64,000 bases of DNA from Rallus limicola (GCA_022605955.1 JAKCOZ010000082.1:957501-1021500), one strand, 5' to 3'; positions 12,489 through 25,616 are shown, counted from the stretch's first letter. Numbers and translations are program-made. The notes: generated by a model not told the origin, from the sequence alone.

Positions 12489-15400
12489 TCACACCTTGAG
12501 TGCTTTGTCAACCGCGCTGCCGGGGCTGCCGGCTGTGCTGCCATCGCTTCCCTTCTTCTTCCGAAGGGTCTCGATCCAGCCAGCGCTGGGCCTGGCGCTG
12601 AAGCTGGAGAGAGCCAAGGAGCTGAGCCTCATGTTCTTGCCTGACATGATGAGTTCTCCAAAACCTTCTTGGTGGGAGAAGGCGTAACCGGAGCGGCGCG
12701 AGCCCACGCGCCCCACGCGCCGCATACACCGGTGTTGGGTCTTCTGCTTCTTCCGCACCAGCTGAGTGTAGCGCACCTGGGGACAGAGAATCACAGGGTC
12801 ACAAGCTCACAGGGGTTGGAAGGGACCTTCAGAGATCATCAGGTCCAACCCCCTGCCAAAGCAGGGTCCCTAGGACAGGGCACACAGGGCGGTGTCCAGA
12901 TGGGGCTGGAATCTCTCCAGAGAAGGAGACTCCACACCCCCCTGGGCAGCCTGGCCCAGGGCTCCCTCACCCTCACTGGGGAAAAGTTCTTCCCCATGTT
13001 GGTGTGGAACTCCCTGTGCTCCAACTTGAGCCCATCACCCCTTGTCCTGTCCCCACAGACACTGAGCAGAGGCTGCCCATGTCCCCCTGGGTCCCACCCT
13101 TCAGCTCTTGATCCCCAGGGATCAGATCCCCTCTCAGTCTCTTCTCTCCAGGCTGAACAGCCCCAGCTCCCTCAGCCTTTCCTCCCAGGGGAGATGCTCC
13201 AGGCCCTTCAGCATCTCCATATCCCTCCTCTGGCCTCTCTCCAGGAGATCCCTGTCCCTTTGATCCCAGGGAGCCCAGCACTGGACACAACACTCCAGCT
13301 GGGGCCTGAGCAGGGCAGAGCAGAGGGGGAGGATCCCCTCCTGTCACCTGCTGCCCACACTCCTCTTGATGCCCCCCAGGATCCCATTGTCTCTCTCAGC
13401 CCCCAGGACACACTGCTGGCTCATGGCCACCCTGTCATCTACCAGGACCCCCAGGACATGGTGAAGAGACAGGGATAGGGACCCCCCTGGGAGTACCCAC
13501 AGATGGGGGACAGGATGCTGTGGCCCCCCTCCAAAAGGTTCTGTGCCCTCACCGTGTCTGAGAGTTGGGGTTTCAAGTCCAGCTTGAGGAAGCGAAAGGC
13601 CACGACGGGCATGATGCAGACCACGGTGGTGAGGGCGATGGTCAGCCAGACCGTGGGCTGGGCCAGCGTGTTCTGTGCGTTACCTGAGGGGTTAGGGGGG
13701 TAAAGAGTGAGGCCAGGCAGGGATTGGGGAAGCCAGCACCCCCCTCCTAGGGTTGGGGGGTGGGGGAGTTATTGCTCAGCTTCCTCTGGGGACTCACCCA
13801 CAAAGCGGAACTGGTTGGGGAACATCTGGAAGAGGCCGTCGCTGTGCATGGCGAAGAGGATGGCGAAGTAGGCGGCCAAGCTGCCCCAGATGAAGAAGTG
13901 ATTGATGGCTGTCCAGAAGCCCGTGTCCAGCCCAATCTGGTGGGGAGAGAAAGGTGGAGGAAGGGCTCAGGAAACAGAAGGAGGGCTCAGGGGACAGAGA
14001 CAGAGCTCAGGGGACAAAAACAGGGTTTAAGGGACAAAAGCAGGGCTCAAGGATGAAGGCAAGGCTCAGGGGACAGAAGCAGGGCTCAGGGTTAGAAGCT
14101 GGGTTCAGGGATGGAGGCAGGGCTCAGGGGACAGAAGCAGGGCTCAAGGATGAAGGCAGGGCTCAGGGTACAGAAGCAGATCTCAGGGGACAGAGGCAGA
14201 GCTCAGGGGACAGAGGCAGGGCTCAGCGATGAAGGCAGGGCTCAGGGGACAGAGGCAGGACTCAGGGGACAGAGGCAGGGCTCAGGGGAGAGAAGAAGGG
14301 CTCAGGGATGAAGGCAGGGCTCAGGGGACAGAGGCAGGGCTCAGGGGACAGAGGCAGAGCTCACGGGACAGAAGGGCTTGGGAGACAGAAGCAGGGCTCA
14401 GGGATGAAGGCAGGGCTCAGGGGACAGAAGAAGGGCTCAGGGGACAGAGGCAGGGTTCAGGGAACAGAAGCAGGGCTCAGGGAACAGAAGCAGGGCTCAG
14501 GGAACAGAAGCAGGGCTCAGGGAACAGAAGCAGGGCTCAGGGATGGAAGCAGGGCTCAGGGGACAGAGGCAGGGCTCAGGGGTCAAAAGCAGGGCTCAGG
14601 GATGAAAGCAGAGCTCAGGGGACAGGGGCAGGGCAAGAGGGTCCCCAATCCATCCGAGCAGCCGCAGCCCCACCTGCACACTGACGACAATCACGAGGGA
14701 GGTGGCGACGGTGACGGCGAAGGACTGGTAATCGGCCAGCTGGGCACCATCGTCACGGGTGGCGTCAGCAAAAACACCGTAGGGGATGAAGAACATGAAG
14801 ACAGAGGTGTAGATGCCCTGGGCGATGCAGATGAAGAACTCCCGCTTGTTGAAGAGCAGGTTCAGCTGCCCAGGCTCGTAGAGTTTGGGGTACTCCATGC
14901 TCCGCTGCTCCGGCACGTCCTGGGGGCACAGGGCACTCTGTGCACCTCACTCCAGCACCATGGGTCCACCATCACCCATGGAGGGACAGGGGAGGAGCAT
15001 CCCAGCCCTTCCTCAAGAGGATGAGCCACGTAGGGGAGGGCAGCCAGCTCCTCATGCATCCAGGGACCTCCTCCTCACTGCTCCCCCACCATACCTGGTC
15101 AAAGACACCCATGGCGAGCACCGGCAGCGACGTGTAGACAATGTTGTAGAGCGTGATGAAGTACTGATCGTACACAGTCTGTGTGGAATGGCATGCTCAT
15201 GGGGGACACAAAGCATCCAGGCTGGTCCCCACACCCACAGCTGCAGGGACCCTCCCCATGGGTGCCCACCTCCAGCAGCGTGGGTGCCACGCAGGCTCCA
15301 AGCACCCACCACACACTGGAGCAGGATGAGGCCCCCCCAGGACATGCATCTGAGCAGAGGGGTCCCACAAGGAAACCCTCCCCTACCCTGAGCCAGCAAC

Positions 15401-18400
15401 GTACCTGCGCTGAGAAGCCACAGAAGAAGCCAAACCAGAAGTGGACCATGGTGAAGGCGAAGTTCTTGTAGAAGAAGTAGCAGAGGAACTTGCACATGCG
15501 TAGGTAGGACCAGCGCCCGTGCACCAGGAGCAGGCGCTGGAGGAACTTGAACTGGGAGAAGGAGTAGTCAGAGGCCAGCACTGCCTGGATGCCCTCCTGC
15601 CCACTGATGCCCACCCCGATGTGGGCGGCTGCGGAGGGAAGAGACACGTGGAGTGAGGAGGGCTCTGCCGCTCTCCCCAGCGGGACTGCATTCCTGCGGG
15701 GCACAGAGGGGCAAGGACAGAGGCTGGCACGGCCCCCTGGGATGGTCCAAGGAGGAACCCATCCCTCCTGTAGCTCCCCAGACCCCATGGCTTACTCTTG
15801 ATCATGCTGACATCGTTGGCCCCATCCCCAATGGCCAAGGTCACGGCCTTCTTGTACTTCTTCACCAGCTCCACCACCTGAGCCTTCTGCAAGGGTGTGA
15901 CACGGCAGCAGATGACAGCCTTGCAGGCACACGCCGTCTCCAGGAACTCCACCTCCATGTCAGCCTCCAGCGCGTGAGCCTGCAAGAAGAATGGGGAGGG
16001 GGGACAGTGGGGGGGGACACGGCCCACAGCCAGGCACAATGTCCCATCCAGCCTGGCACTTCCAGGTCCCTACCAGGCTGTGCCCGTTGATGACCAGGGC
16101 GTATTCGCCCGCGATGGCTTCCAGCACGGAGGTGAGTTTGGAAGAGGAAAGTTTCTCCTGGTAGGAGAAGCCGTTGCCCACGGAGCGTGATGCATCCATC
16201 ATCTTCTCCCGGGCTTTCCTGAGGAGAAAGAGATGGGTGAGGGAGTCCTAATTCCAGGCACTTCCATATGCCCCAGCTGCCTGAAGCAGAGCTGTACCCC
16301 ACACCAGCCCCACACACATCCTTCTGCCCAGCTTTCCCACCCCTGACCCTCACCTGAGCTCCTCTCGCACCTCCAGTACGGTGTGGCCCGTCACCACAAA
16401 CACCTCAGTCATGTCATCTGTCAGCATCTTGCAGGAGTAGCCGATGTTCACAGCTGTTTCTGGGGATGGGAAACCCAAGGGGATGAGCCAGGAGCAGTGC
16501 AAGGGGGAGAGTCAGTCCTGCTGCCCCCCCTGACAGGTGGGATCCAGCCCATGAATGTCCCTATCTCCAGCCCAGAGCCCTCCCCCAGCCCAGCAATGCC
16601 TCACCCTGTTTGTCCCCTGTCAGCACCCAGATCTTGATGTTGGCCAGTGTCAGGATGGCGATGGTTTCGGGGACCCCCTGCTGCAGTTTGTCCTCAATGG
16701 CTGTGGCTCCCAGCAGCTGAGGGACCCAAAAAGGCATGAGATCAGCAGAAGCTGCCCTCCCTGAGCCAACTCCAGCCCCCTCCCAGTGCCCCCAGCCCAC
16801 ATACCATCATATCATGCTCCACCTCATCGTAGAGCCGAGCCAGGCGATCCTCACGGGCCTCAGGGGCACTGCCAGCTCGGTGCAGCCGCTCTGACCAGTC
16901 CTTGTAGTAGCTCTCCTCCAGGTCTTTGTAGGCCAACACCAGCGTTCGCAGCCCCTCACCAGCATATTCCTGCAAGAAGACCCCCAACAGTGTCCCCAAA
17001 CACCAGGACAGGGCACAAGGCAGGCTCTATGCCTTCGGGTAGCCCCTCTTCCCTTCACAGCCCTGGCCACAGGACCCTGCCCCGCTCACGTTGAGGTGGT
17101 CGGTGGTGACGTTGGTCAGGTCCTGGTTGATGGGGTGCAGGCGTTCCAGCAGGATGGTGTCAGCACCTTTGCAGTACAGCCTGATCTTGCCCTCGGGGTT
17201 GCGGACTGTGGAGAGCAGGGGACAAACTGCCTGGTTGAGGGGTGCAGGACAAGGTCCCACTCCAACCCACAGCCGTCACACCCCATGGTATCTCCACAGC
17301 CATGTCACCATCTGCATGGGGACGGTCCCCAGCTCGGTGCATCAAGCTCCCACAGCCCCTGTGCCATGCCCAGGGTCTCACCGATGACGGACATGCGCTT
17401 GCGGATGTTGTTGAAGTCCAGGATGGCCAGAAGCTGGTAGGTGATGGCTCGACCCAGCTCATTGACCGTGATGGTCTTGGGTGTGCGGGACCGGAACACG
17501 AAGCCAAAGTTTCTGGCAGCTGTGACCAACGCTCCCTCATCTGGGGACTGAGCCTTGTAATACAGCTCCCCTGGGGACAGCACGAGGGCTCAGAGCCAGC
17601 ACCTTTTACCCCCCCAAACTGTGCAGGGCCAGGTCCTGCTGGCTGCACCCACCTTCACTCTTCTCCTCAGACATGACGGTGTGGCAGAGCGAGAGCAGGC
17701 GGAAGAACTCGTGCACATGGGGGTCTCCCAGCTTGACAGCTTCCAGCAGGCTGGGATCCCAGAACTGGAACCGTGGGTCCACCAGTGGGTTGAAGGAGAA
17801 ATCAACTGGCTCTGGCTTCTGGTAGGGGCAGAGGTGGGGGGGTTACTGCCCTGTGGCACGTGGCATGGCCAGGCACCGGCCCTACGGCACCCTTACCTCT
17901 CCCAGCTCTGCCTTGTGACCCAGCACATCCTGCATATCACCTGTGTGGGACACGGAGTTAAATCAGGACAGGGACCCAACGCTGCCACCCCACTGGCATG
18001 TCCCTTGGGCAGCAGTTATGGCTGAGCCCCCTCACTGCTCTGAAGGGTCTGGAGGAGGAGAACCAGCACACCCACACCCCACAAACAGCCCCAGTGCCCT
18101 GTGCTCACCATAGCTGTGCCCGTTCACAGAGCACTTGCTGAAGACCATGATGTTCTGGGTGAGGGTGCCTGTTTTGTCAGAGAAGATGTACTCCACCTGC
18201 CCCAGCTCCTCGTTGAGGGTGGTGGTCCGGGCCTCAGCTGGCGTCCGGCGCTTGGCACAGTACATCTTCTTGTCCCAGTTGATGAAGTAGCTGTGCCCGA
18301 GGCGGATCACCTCCACGCTGTAGGGAGGGGACAGCTGGTTGTCACCACAGCAGGGCAGCACGCTCTTGCTGAACCAGTGACAGGCACTCATATGCCCACC

Positions 18401-21400
18401 CCAGACCCACAAAAGCGCCTGGGGCACCCCAGTACCCAGGCACACCCCCTCCCCGTACTGCTTGCCAGCTCCCCTGCCCTTCCCTGGGGTTAGCCTGTAC
18501 CCACTCCTACTGACAGCCACCGCCAAGCCAAGGTTGGGGACGCAGGACCTGGCACCGAGGGGGCAGCCCGTGGGGCTCCCCGGGGCATCTCATACAGCTA
18601 CACACCCAGAACCATCCCCCCCCCAGCCCCCAGGGCAGACAGCAATGAGCTAGTGGGAGGGGTGGGGGCGACACGTTCTTACCTCGGGGCTAAGGGTGAC
18701 AGAACCCATGCTGGGGAACGAAAAGAGAGAGAAATTAAAAGAGAGAGAGAAGGGGACAGTGCAGGAGCCTGGGAGCTGCAGGAGGGCAGAGCAAAATAAC
18801 CAGCATGCAGCCAGGGCAGGGAGAGATGAGCAGCCAGACAGATGCAGCTGGGGCGGGGGGGTGTTGGTCCCCAAGGGACCTGTTGGGGGGGACTCAGGTC
18901 TTGGGGTATCCCCAAGGGCAGACACAGCCCATCACAGCCCGCGCCCACCTCACGCACACAGCTCTGCCCGTGGGGTTCCATCCCAGTTTCCCCTCCCCAC
19001 CCTTAATTCCTGGTGCCTGTCCCTCGCACACACCCCCCCAGCCCAGCCCCTCAGCCCCCCATCCTACCTCACGTAGAGCGAGATGGGCACCACAGTGTTG
19101 AGGATGATGATGTAGGACCAGAAGGAGAGGAAGCCGGAGAAGAAGGCACTGTGCACCCCCTCATCCCAGGGCAGGTAGATCTGGAAGCAGACTCCAACCT
19201 CGTGCTCCCAGATGGCATTGCCGATGGCCAGGATCACCCCCATGCACACCAGGAACCCGAAGATCTGGGAACAGGATGGGATGTCAGAGCCCCAAACTGG
19301 GCCAAAACTGGGGTTCCCTGGGGACCTGCCTTCTTCATACCCAGAGCACCAGCGTGTTCATCAGCCGATCGATACTGGTCCGTTTGAACTTAGTCCGGCC
19401 GCTGTTCTGCATCAGTTTTGTGTCAGGCCCTGGGGAGGGATCACAGGATCACAGAGTCACCAGGCTGGAAAAGCCCTTTAAGATCCTCAAGTCCAACCCT
19501 TCCCATCCTGTGCTGAACCAGATCCCTGAGCACCTCATCTGCCCTTTTTGAAACACCCCCAGGGAAGGGGACTCAGCCCCTCCCTGGGCAGCCTGGGCCA
19601 CAGCCCCACAACTCTGCCAGGGAAGAACTTTGCCCTCCCAGCTGAGCTGACCCTGCCCTGGGGCAGCTTGAGCCCATTGCCCCTTGTCCCATCTCCTGGC
19701 CCCTGGCTGAAGAGACCAGCGCCCACCTCTCTACAATCCTCCCTCATGGCAGGGCAGGGCAGGGGAGGTGGAGAGAAGGTCTCCCCTCAGCCTCCTCTTC
19801 TCCAGCCTCAACACCCCCAGCTCCCTCAGCCGCTCCTCAGAGGATTTGCCCTCCAGCCCCTTCCCCAGCCTGGTTGCCCTTCTCTGGACTGGCTCCAGCA
19901 CCTCCATGTCCTTCTGATGCTGAGGAGCCCAGAACTGGACCCAGCACTCCAGGTGCAGCCTCCCCAGTGCCCAGTCCAGGGGCACAATCCCCTCCTCAGA
20001 CCTACTGGCCACACTGGGTCTGCCACAAGCCAGGATGCCCTTGGCTTTCCTGTCCCCCTGGGCACCCTGCTGGCTCATGGTCAGTCACCCAACGCCCCCA
20101 GGTCCTTCTCTGCCTGACAGCTCTCCAGCCAGTCTCCCCCAGCCTGTAGCGCTGCCTGGGGTTGTTGTGTCCCATGTGCAGTACTCTGCACTTGGCCTTG
20201 TTGAACCTCATCCCACTGGTCTCAGCCCATCAGTCCATCACTGGTGTCTCCCCACCATGCAGCGTGGTGGCAGCCACTGTCCCAACCCACCTGCAAAGAC
20301 GACGAGGCCGAAGCACCACTCGGTGTTGCGCAGGACGCAGCCCCGCAGCAGCATGTTCTGGTTGCTCAGGGGGTATTTGTTCTCCTTCCAGTACAACGTC
20401 CCACCAAACTTGTCCAGCTTGTTGTTGGGGGGTTCACAGATCACCTCACCTGGGTACATACAGGGAGATGGCTCAGCTGCAATGTGCCTTCTCCAGGCGG
20501 GCAGCTCCATTCCCAGTGCTCCCAGCATCATCTCCAGTTCCCCAGAGATCTGCTCCAAGCCACAGGACCACAACACCATGTGGACAATCCTGGTCCCCAT
20601 CCTCCATCCTGGCAATGGAGGAGGGAACCCAAGGGCTGCCCCAGCACAAGGCACTCACCGTCAAACTGAGCCAGCTTGCTGATGTCACCCAGCTCTGAGG
20701 TGACAGGGGTGGCCTGACGCACCTTCATGTTGGTCTCTCTGTGGGCAAGGAGGCACCACGGGCAGGTTTAGTGACAGCAGGGAGGACATTCACAGATGCT
20801 CCCCAGTTTTTGGTCCCCAGCAGCTCCTGCCGTGCCCCGCAGCCCGTTCTGGGTCCCACTGCTCACCCCCCATGGTGACCCGAGCCAGGGTTACCTACCC
20901 ATCCAGCTCCGCTGTCTCTATGTAGCACAACCCATGGGGTTCACTGCTGCAGAGGAGGAGGAGGTCAGCCTGCCAGAAGAGACACATGAAGGGTTGTGCC
21001 AACACCAGGGCTTCCCTACACCTCCCCCTGAGGAAGCTCCTGGCCCTGAGATGACAGGGACCAACAGCATCTCTGGAGCCACATGTCCTTAGCAGGGCAC
21101 TGCTGGCACCCTGGCCTGGACACCATCACCATCAGCCAAATCCCCAGAGCTCAAAACCAGCTCAAACTCTACAACCTAAATGCTAAACTTCCAGGCTGGA
21201 AAAAGTTCTGCTGTCTCTCCAGCCCAGGAGGTGATGGAAGAGCTCAAAGGCAGAGTGAGTGCAGCACTGTCCCTCTGTGTCACCCAGTTGGGACCGTGCT
21301 CACCCTGGGGGGCTGCACTTGGGACTGTGCTCATCCCCAGGGGCCACACTCACCGCCACAAACTGGTTGTTCTCCAACTTGATGATGTCTCCAACACGGA

Positions 21401-24400
21401 CGTTCATCCACTGCTCCTGACGGAGTCTGAGGAGGGACAGCAAAGGAGTCAGGTGGGAGCTGGCAGCATCATTCCCCTCCCTTTCCTGCTGCACTCTGCA
21501 TCCGTCTGCAGCCCCATGCCCTGTCCTGCAGGGCCCATGTCCCACAGGGCCCGTGTCCCTCAGGCCCCATGTCCTTCAGGCCCCGTGACCCGTAGGCCCC
21601 GTGTCCCTCAGGCCCCGTGTCCCGCAGGCCCCGTGTCCCGCAGGCCCCGTGTCCCTCAGGCCCCGTGTCCCGCAGGCCCATGTCCTGCAGGCCCCATGTC
21701 CCTCAGGCCCCGTGTCCCTCAGGCCCCGTGTCCCGCAGGCCCCATGTCCCGCAGGCCCCATGTCCCTCAGGCCCCGTGTCCCTCAGGCCCCATGTCCCGC
21801 AGGCCCCGTGTCCCCTCCCTGGCTGCCCCATCCCTGTGACACTCACACTCCGCCAATCAGCACCTGAGACTGCCGGTTGTTCACCTGGTTGTCACTTTTA
21901 TGGCGGAACTGAGTGCAGGGGGACAAGAGACAGAAGCATCAGCCCCTCTGGGGATGGGGTCCTGCATGTCTCCCCCCCCTAAAAAACACCCTGGGCACCA
22001 CACACCCACACCAGGGTCACAGCCCCTGGCTGTGAGCAGCCAGCCCAGGGTAGAGGGGTGCATGGAGGGGCACTCACATAGTCGTCGGTGGCATCTTTGA
22101 CAGCTGTGATGGTTAAGACAAGAACCAAAGGCACGATGGTGGTGAACCAGGAGAGCGAAGAGATCTGCGGGATCAGCTGTGGACCAGGAGTTACGGGGGA
22201 CCAGGTGAGTCCCAAGCCCACACCACCCCTGCCTGAAGGTCCCAAACCCAACACTTCCCAGGGCATGATGTGCCCTGGGCTCTCCCAGCTGCCCAGACAT
22301 GGAAGGATGGGGGGGCAGGGGAGCAGGATCTGCCTCCCCAAGGACCCCCAGCACTTACCTGCAGAATGAGGAGGAAGAGGAAATAGGTGTTGGCCACTTC
22401 CTGGAACTGCTCGAAGAGGTTGACAGGCAGGAAGGTGACGATGTTGTACTTGGAGGTCTTGATGCAGTTGCTCTGGGGATGGATGGGGTGAGAGGGGGGG
22501 TTCATGGAGTCACCAAGGCCCTGTGACTACCCAGCGTTACTCCCAGGACAGGGCTGCAGCTCCCTGTGCCCCTTGTTTGGGAGCCCAGGACAGAAGCCTG
22601 GACCTCCAGCTCTCGCTCCTGCCCTACTCCCTGGCACCCTCCTTGAGAAGCTGATTCCTCCACCTTAGTCTGGCACCCAGGGACCAGACTGGCAGCAACA
22701 CTCAGAGCATCCAGGCAGCGGCACCCAGATCCCTGCAAGGCTCACCCCATCCCAGACCCTCTGCTCCTCCCGCTGCAGCAAGGCCGAAGCAGGGCCTGGT
22801 CAGGAGCAGCCAGAAATATCCTCCAGCTTGAAGGAGGAGGCCAAGGTGAGTGGTGTTCCTTCCCCAGCAGCTCCAGAGGCACCCAGTTAGCCAGACACAA
22901 AACCCCACAGGGGCCAGGCAGGGGTGCAGGCAGGGCTGAGGGTGGGCTCAGGCCCTGGCAGAGGCTGGGGGTGCTGCACTGTTTGGGTTAATGGCTCATC
23001 AGCACAATTTTCTCTGGGACAAACATCTATTTTTAGCCATAATCCCCCCCTCCACTGACCCAGACCTGTCTGAACTGGGGGATGAGGCTCTGAGGGATGA
23101 GGTTCTGAGGGTTGAGGCTCTGGGGGATGAGGCTCTGGGGGATGAGGCTCTGGGGGATGAGTCTCGGGGTTCGGTCACCCCACTCACCGCGTACTGGAAC
23201 TTCTCGTTGTACTCCCGCGCATTGGCTCGCACCCGCCTCTCCTCCTCTGCAACACAGTGCACCTCATCAGCTCCCCCCTCCACATCTCACAGCCCTGCTC
23301 CCCTGCACCCCAAAAGCCCTCCAGGCAAGCCCAGGAGCCCCAGACTCCCAGGAGCCCCAGACCCCCAGGAGCCCCAGACCCCCAAGGGAAGAGAGAAGCC
23401 CTCCCTGCAGAGCCACCCTTTCACATCCCTACACACCCAGCCCTCTTCATCTGCGCCCCAGACCCCCAGCCCTGCTTATCTGTACCCTTGAGTCCCGCTT
23501 CTCTGTGCCCCCAGACTCACAGCCCTGCAACCCAGATCTCCAGCCCTCCTTCACTCACAGACGCTCCAGCACTGCTTATCTGCACTCCAATACCCCCTGA
23601 CCACCTGCACCCCCAGCCCCGGATATCTGCACCCCTAGATCTCTACAGTCCCTCACCCCTAGTCTCCCAGTCCTGGACCCCAGCCCTCCAGCTCTAAATA
23701 TCTGCACCCCTAGCCCCTAAACTCCAGATCCTGCACCCTCAGTCTTATTTATCTGCACCCCCAGCTCTGCTCGCTGCACCTCAGCCCCCCAACCCTACTT
23801 CTCTGCACCCCCAGATTCTGAACCCCAGCTCCCCCAGCCCCTCAGCTCTGCATCCCCAGCCCCCACCCTCCAGATCCTGCACCCCCACTCCTGCTTATCC
23901 GCACCCCAGCTCTGCTTGCTGCACCTCAGCCCCCCAACCCTACTTCTCTGCACCCCCAGCCCCGAATATCTGGAGCCCCAGCCCCCAGATCCTGCACCCC
24001 CACTCCTGCTTATCCGCACTTCCAGCCCTGCTTGCTGCACCCCCAGAGCCCCAACCCTCCTTCTCTGCACCCCTAGACCACCCAGTCCTGCACCCCCAGC
24101 CCCCTAGCTCTGAATATCTGCATCCCCCCAGCCCCTAAACTCCAGATCCTGCCCCCCCAGCTCTGCTCGCTGCACCTCAGCCCCCCCAACCCTAATTCTC
24201 TGCACCCCCAGCCCCCAGCTCTGAATATCTGGAGCCCCAGCCCCCAGCCCCCAGATCCTGCACCCCCACTCCTGCTTATCCGCACTTCCAGCCCTGCTTG
24301 CTGCACCCCCAGAGCCCCAACCCTCCTTCTCTGCAACCCCAGCCCACCCAGCCCTGCACCCCCAGCCCTCCAGCTCTGAATATCTGCACCCCCCCCAGCC

Positions 24401-24882
24401 CCTAAACTCCAGATCCTGCCCCCCCAGCTCTGCTCGCTGCACCTCAGCCCCCCCAACCCTACTTCTCTGCACCCCCAGCCCCCAGCTCTGAATATCTGCA
24501 GCCCCAACCCCCAGATCCTGCATCCCCATTCCCACTTATCCGCACCCCCAGCCCTGCTCACTGCACCCCAGTCCCCCCTCCCCCGCCACAGTCCCCCTCC
24601 GGCCCGGCCCCGCCGCAGGCCCGTCCGCCCCGCACCCACCCGCCCCGCCGGGGTCTCGGACCCACGGCCACTTCTCGGGCATCTCCCGGGACACGGTCAG
24701 GGCTGCGGGGCCCCGCTGCGCCCCGGCGGCACTATGCCGCGGTGCCGGGGCCCTGTCCCGGGCCCTCCCGCCCCGCCCCGCCGCGTTGCCCGGGTAACGG
24801 CCGCACCGGGGCCCACCGGGGCCTACCGGGACCTCACCCTGCCCCGCTCACCTGGGGCCCGGCGGGCCGCGCACCGCTCCAT
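12489..24882 (-). CDS. ATP8B2: ATP8B2, P4-ATPase phospholipid flippase (27 exons)
   Basis: P4-type ATPase that flips phospholipid (phosphatidylcholine in human work) to the cytosolic leaflet with a CDC50 subunit. Exons (minus): 24852-24882, 23188-23246, 22359-22472, 22078-22176, 21847-21908, 21354-21426, 20899-20969, 20659-20738, 20291-20449, 19341-19429, 19068-19264, 18109-18317, 17897-17940, 17653-17818, 17382-17570, 17090-17205, 16805-16969, 16605-16716, 16354-16459, 16074-16218, 15796-15979, 15405-15628, 15095-15178, 14674-14919, 13798-13936, 13553-13683, 12489-12776. Phases sum to 1193 residues. Motifs: DGET 169-172 (dephosphorylation loop), PISL 339-342 in TM4, phosphorylated Asp in DKTGT 392-396, KGAD 560-563, TGDK 674-677, GDGAND 813-818. 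The N-terminus [15 protein letters not shown] parallels human MAVCAKKRPPEEERR. Intact in every exon. Confidence 0.98.
12784..13465 (-). mobile_element. CR1 LINE fragment in ATP8B2 intron 26
   Basis: 5'-truncated CR1 whose 3' tail (TGTGATTCT-type repeats) is at 12784-12805 and whose body runs to about 13465. Diagnostic parts are GGTTGGAAGGGACCTTC (reverse complement of the CR1 3' region), CTGGGCAGCCTGGCCCAGG and the CTTGTCCTGTCCCCACAGAC stretch. Orientation matches the host gene. It fills most of the 776-bp intron and its tail is about 8-10 nt from the exon 27 acceptor. Confidence 0.93.
13950..14640. repeat. Minisatellite in ATP8B2 intron 24 (GGGCTCAGGGGACAGAGGCA)
   Basis: More than 30 copies of 17-18 bp units (variants GGGCTCAGGGATGAAGGCA and GGGCTCAGGGAACAGAAGCA). 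It occupies the intron between exons 14674-14919 and 13798-13936. Confidence 0.95.
19441..20240 (-). mobile_element. CR1 LINE fragment in ATP8B2 intron 9
   Basis: 5'-truncated CR1 in gene-sense orientation. The 3' tail GGGATCACAGGATCACAGAG is at 19437-19457, and the body includes CCAACCCTTCCCATCCTGTG and TGCACTTGGCCTTGTTGAAC. It spans about 800 of the 861 bp between exons 19341-19429 and 20291-20449. The tail begins about 8 nt from the exon 10 acceptor. Confidence 0.93.
21525..21825. repeat. 15-bp minisatellite in ATP8B2 intron 5
   Basis: About 20 copies of CAGGCCCCGTGTCCC and single-base variants between exons 21354-21426 and 21847-21908. Confidence 0.94.
23060..23165. repeat. Short tandem GGATGAGGCTCTGGG array beside ATP8B2 exon 2
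   Basis: Five to six copies of a 15-18 bp unit ending about 22 nt from the exon 2 donor (GT at 23186-23187), in intron 2. Confidence 0.85.
23290..24585. repeat. CTGCACCCCCAGCC-type degenerate array in ATP8B2 intron 1
   Basis: A higher-order array of CTGCACCCCCAGCCC, AACCCTACTTCTCTGCACCC, CAGCTCTGAATATCTG and CTCCTGCTTATCCGCAC modules. Longer super-units of roughly 250-300 bp are repeated around 23800-24540. It fills intron 1 (23247-24851) almost to the CpG island. Confidence 0.9.
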
Positions 24883-25130
24883 GGCCCGCGGCCCCGCAGC
24901 CCATGGGTAGCGGGCGGGCGGCCGGGGCCGGGGCCGGGCCGGTGCCGGGGCCGCTGCGGCCCCGCTCCCGTTGCCGCGGCCGCTGCCTCAGCGCCCCATG
25001 GCCGCGGCGGCGCCGGTCGGCGGCGGAAGTGATGGGGAGGGGGGAGAAAGGGGCGGGCGGCGACAGGGAACGACCGAACGCTGCCCCGGGGGGACGGGGA
25101 GGCCGGGGACGGGGCGCATCGAGGGGTCGG
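24590..25130 (-). promoter_or_regulatory. ATP8B2: ATP8B2 CpG island and promoter
   Basis: Very CpG-dense sequence around the ATP8B2 start codon (ATG 24880-24882). Upstream at 24920-25060 it is almost pure CCG/CGG. No TATA box is seen. Confidence 0.6.
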
Positions 25131-25455
25131 GGCAACCCGAGGGGTGCTGGGGGCAGCCTCGGGGGTCCCGGGGAGACCCAGGGTACAACTGGGAGGGGGT
25201 CCTGGGTAGCCCCGGGGGTCCTGGGCAGCCCCCGGGGGTCCCAGTGAGTCTCGGGGTACAACCGGGAGGGTCCTGGGCAACCCCCAGGGGTCTCGGGCAG
25301 CCCCAGGGTACAACTGGTAGTGGGTTCTGGGTAGCCCCGGGGGTCCTGGGCAGCCCCGGGGGTCCTGGGCAGCCCCCGGGGGTCCCAGAGAGTCCCAGGG
25401 TACAACTGCAGGGGTCCTGGGCAGCCCCTGGGGGTCCCAGGGAGTCCAAACAGAA
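25130..25455. repeat. GGGGTCCTGGGCAGCCCC tandem array upstream of ATP8B2
   Basis: Degenerate repeats of GGGGTCCTGGGCAGCCCC, AGTCCCAGGGTACAACTG and similar modules between the ATP8B2 promoter and the AQP10 3' end. Confidence 0.85.
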
Positions 25456-25616
25456 CAGGTTCCAGGGCCCCGCCACAGCTGGCACTGCCCCCAACACCCA
25501 CCCCAGGGCTGGGGGATGCTGCCCCTCCCATGCCCCCAGTGCCACTGCTGTCCCCATGCCCACACACAAGCACCCCCAGCAGGTCCCAACACAAGACCCC
25601 ACAGAACCCAGAATCC

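Noticed and set aside
13950..14640. Regularly spaced repeats that could suggest a CRISPR-like array
   Set aside because: There are no unique spacers between units; it is a head-to-tail minisatellite in a vertebrate intron.
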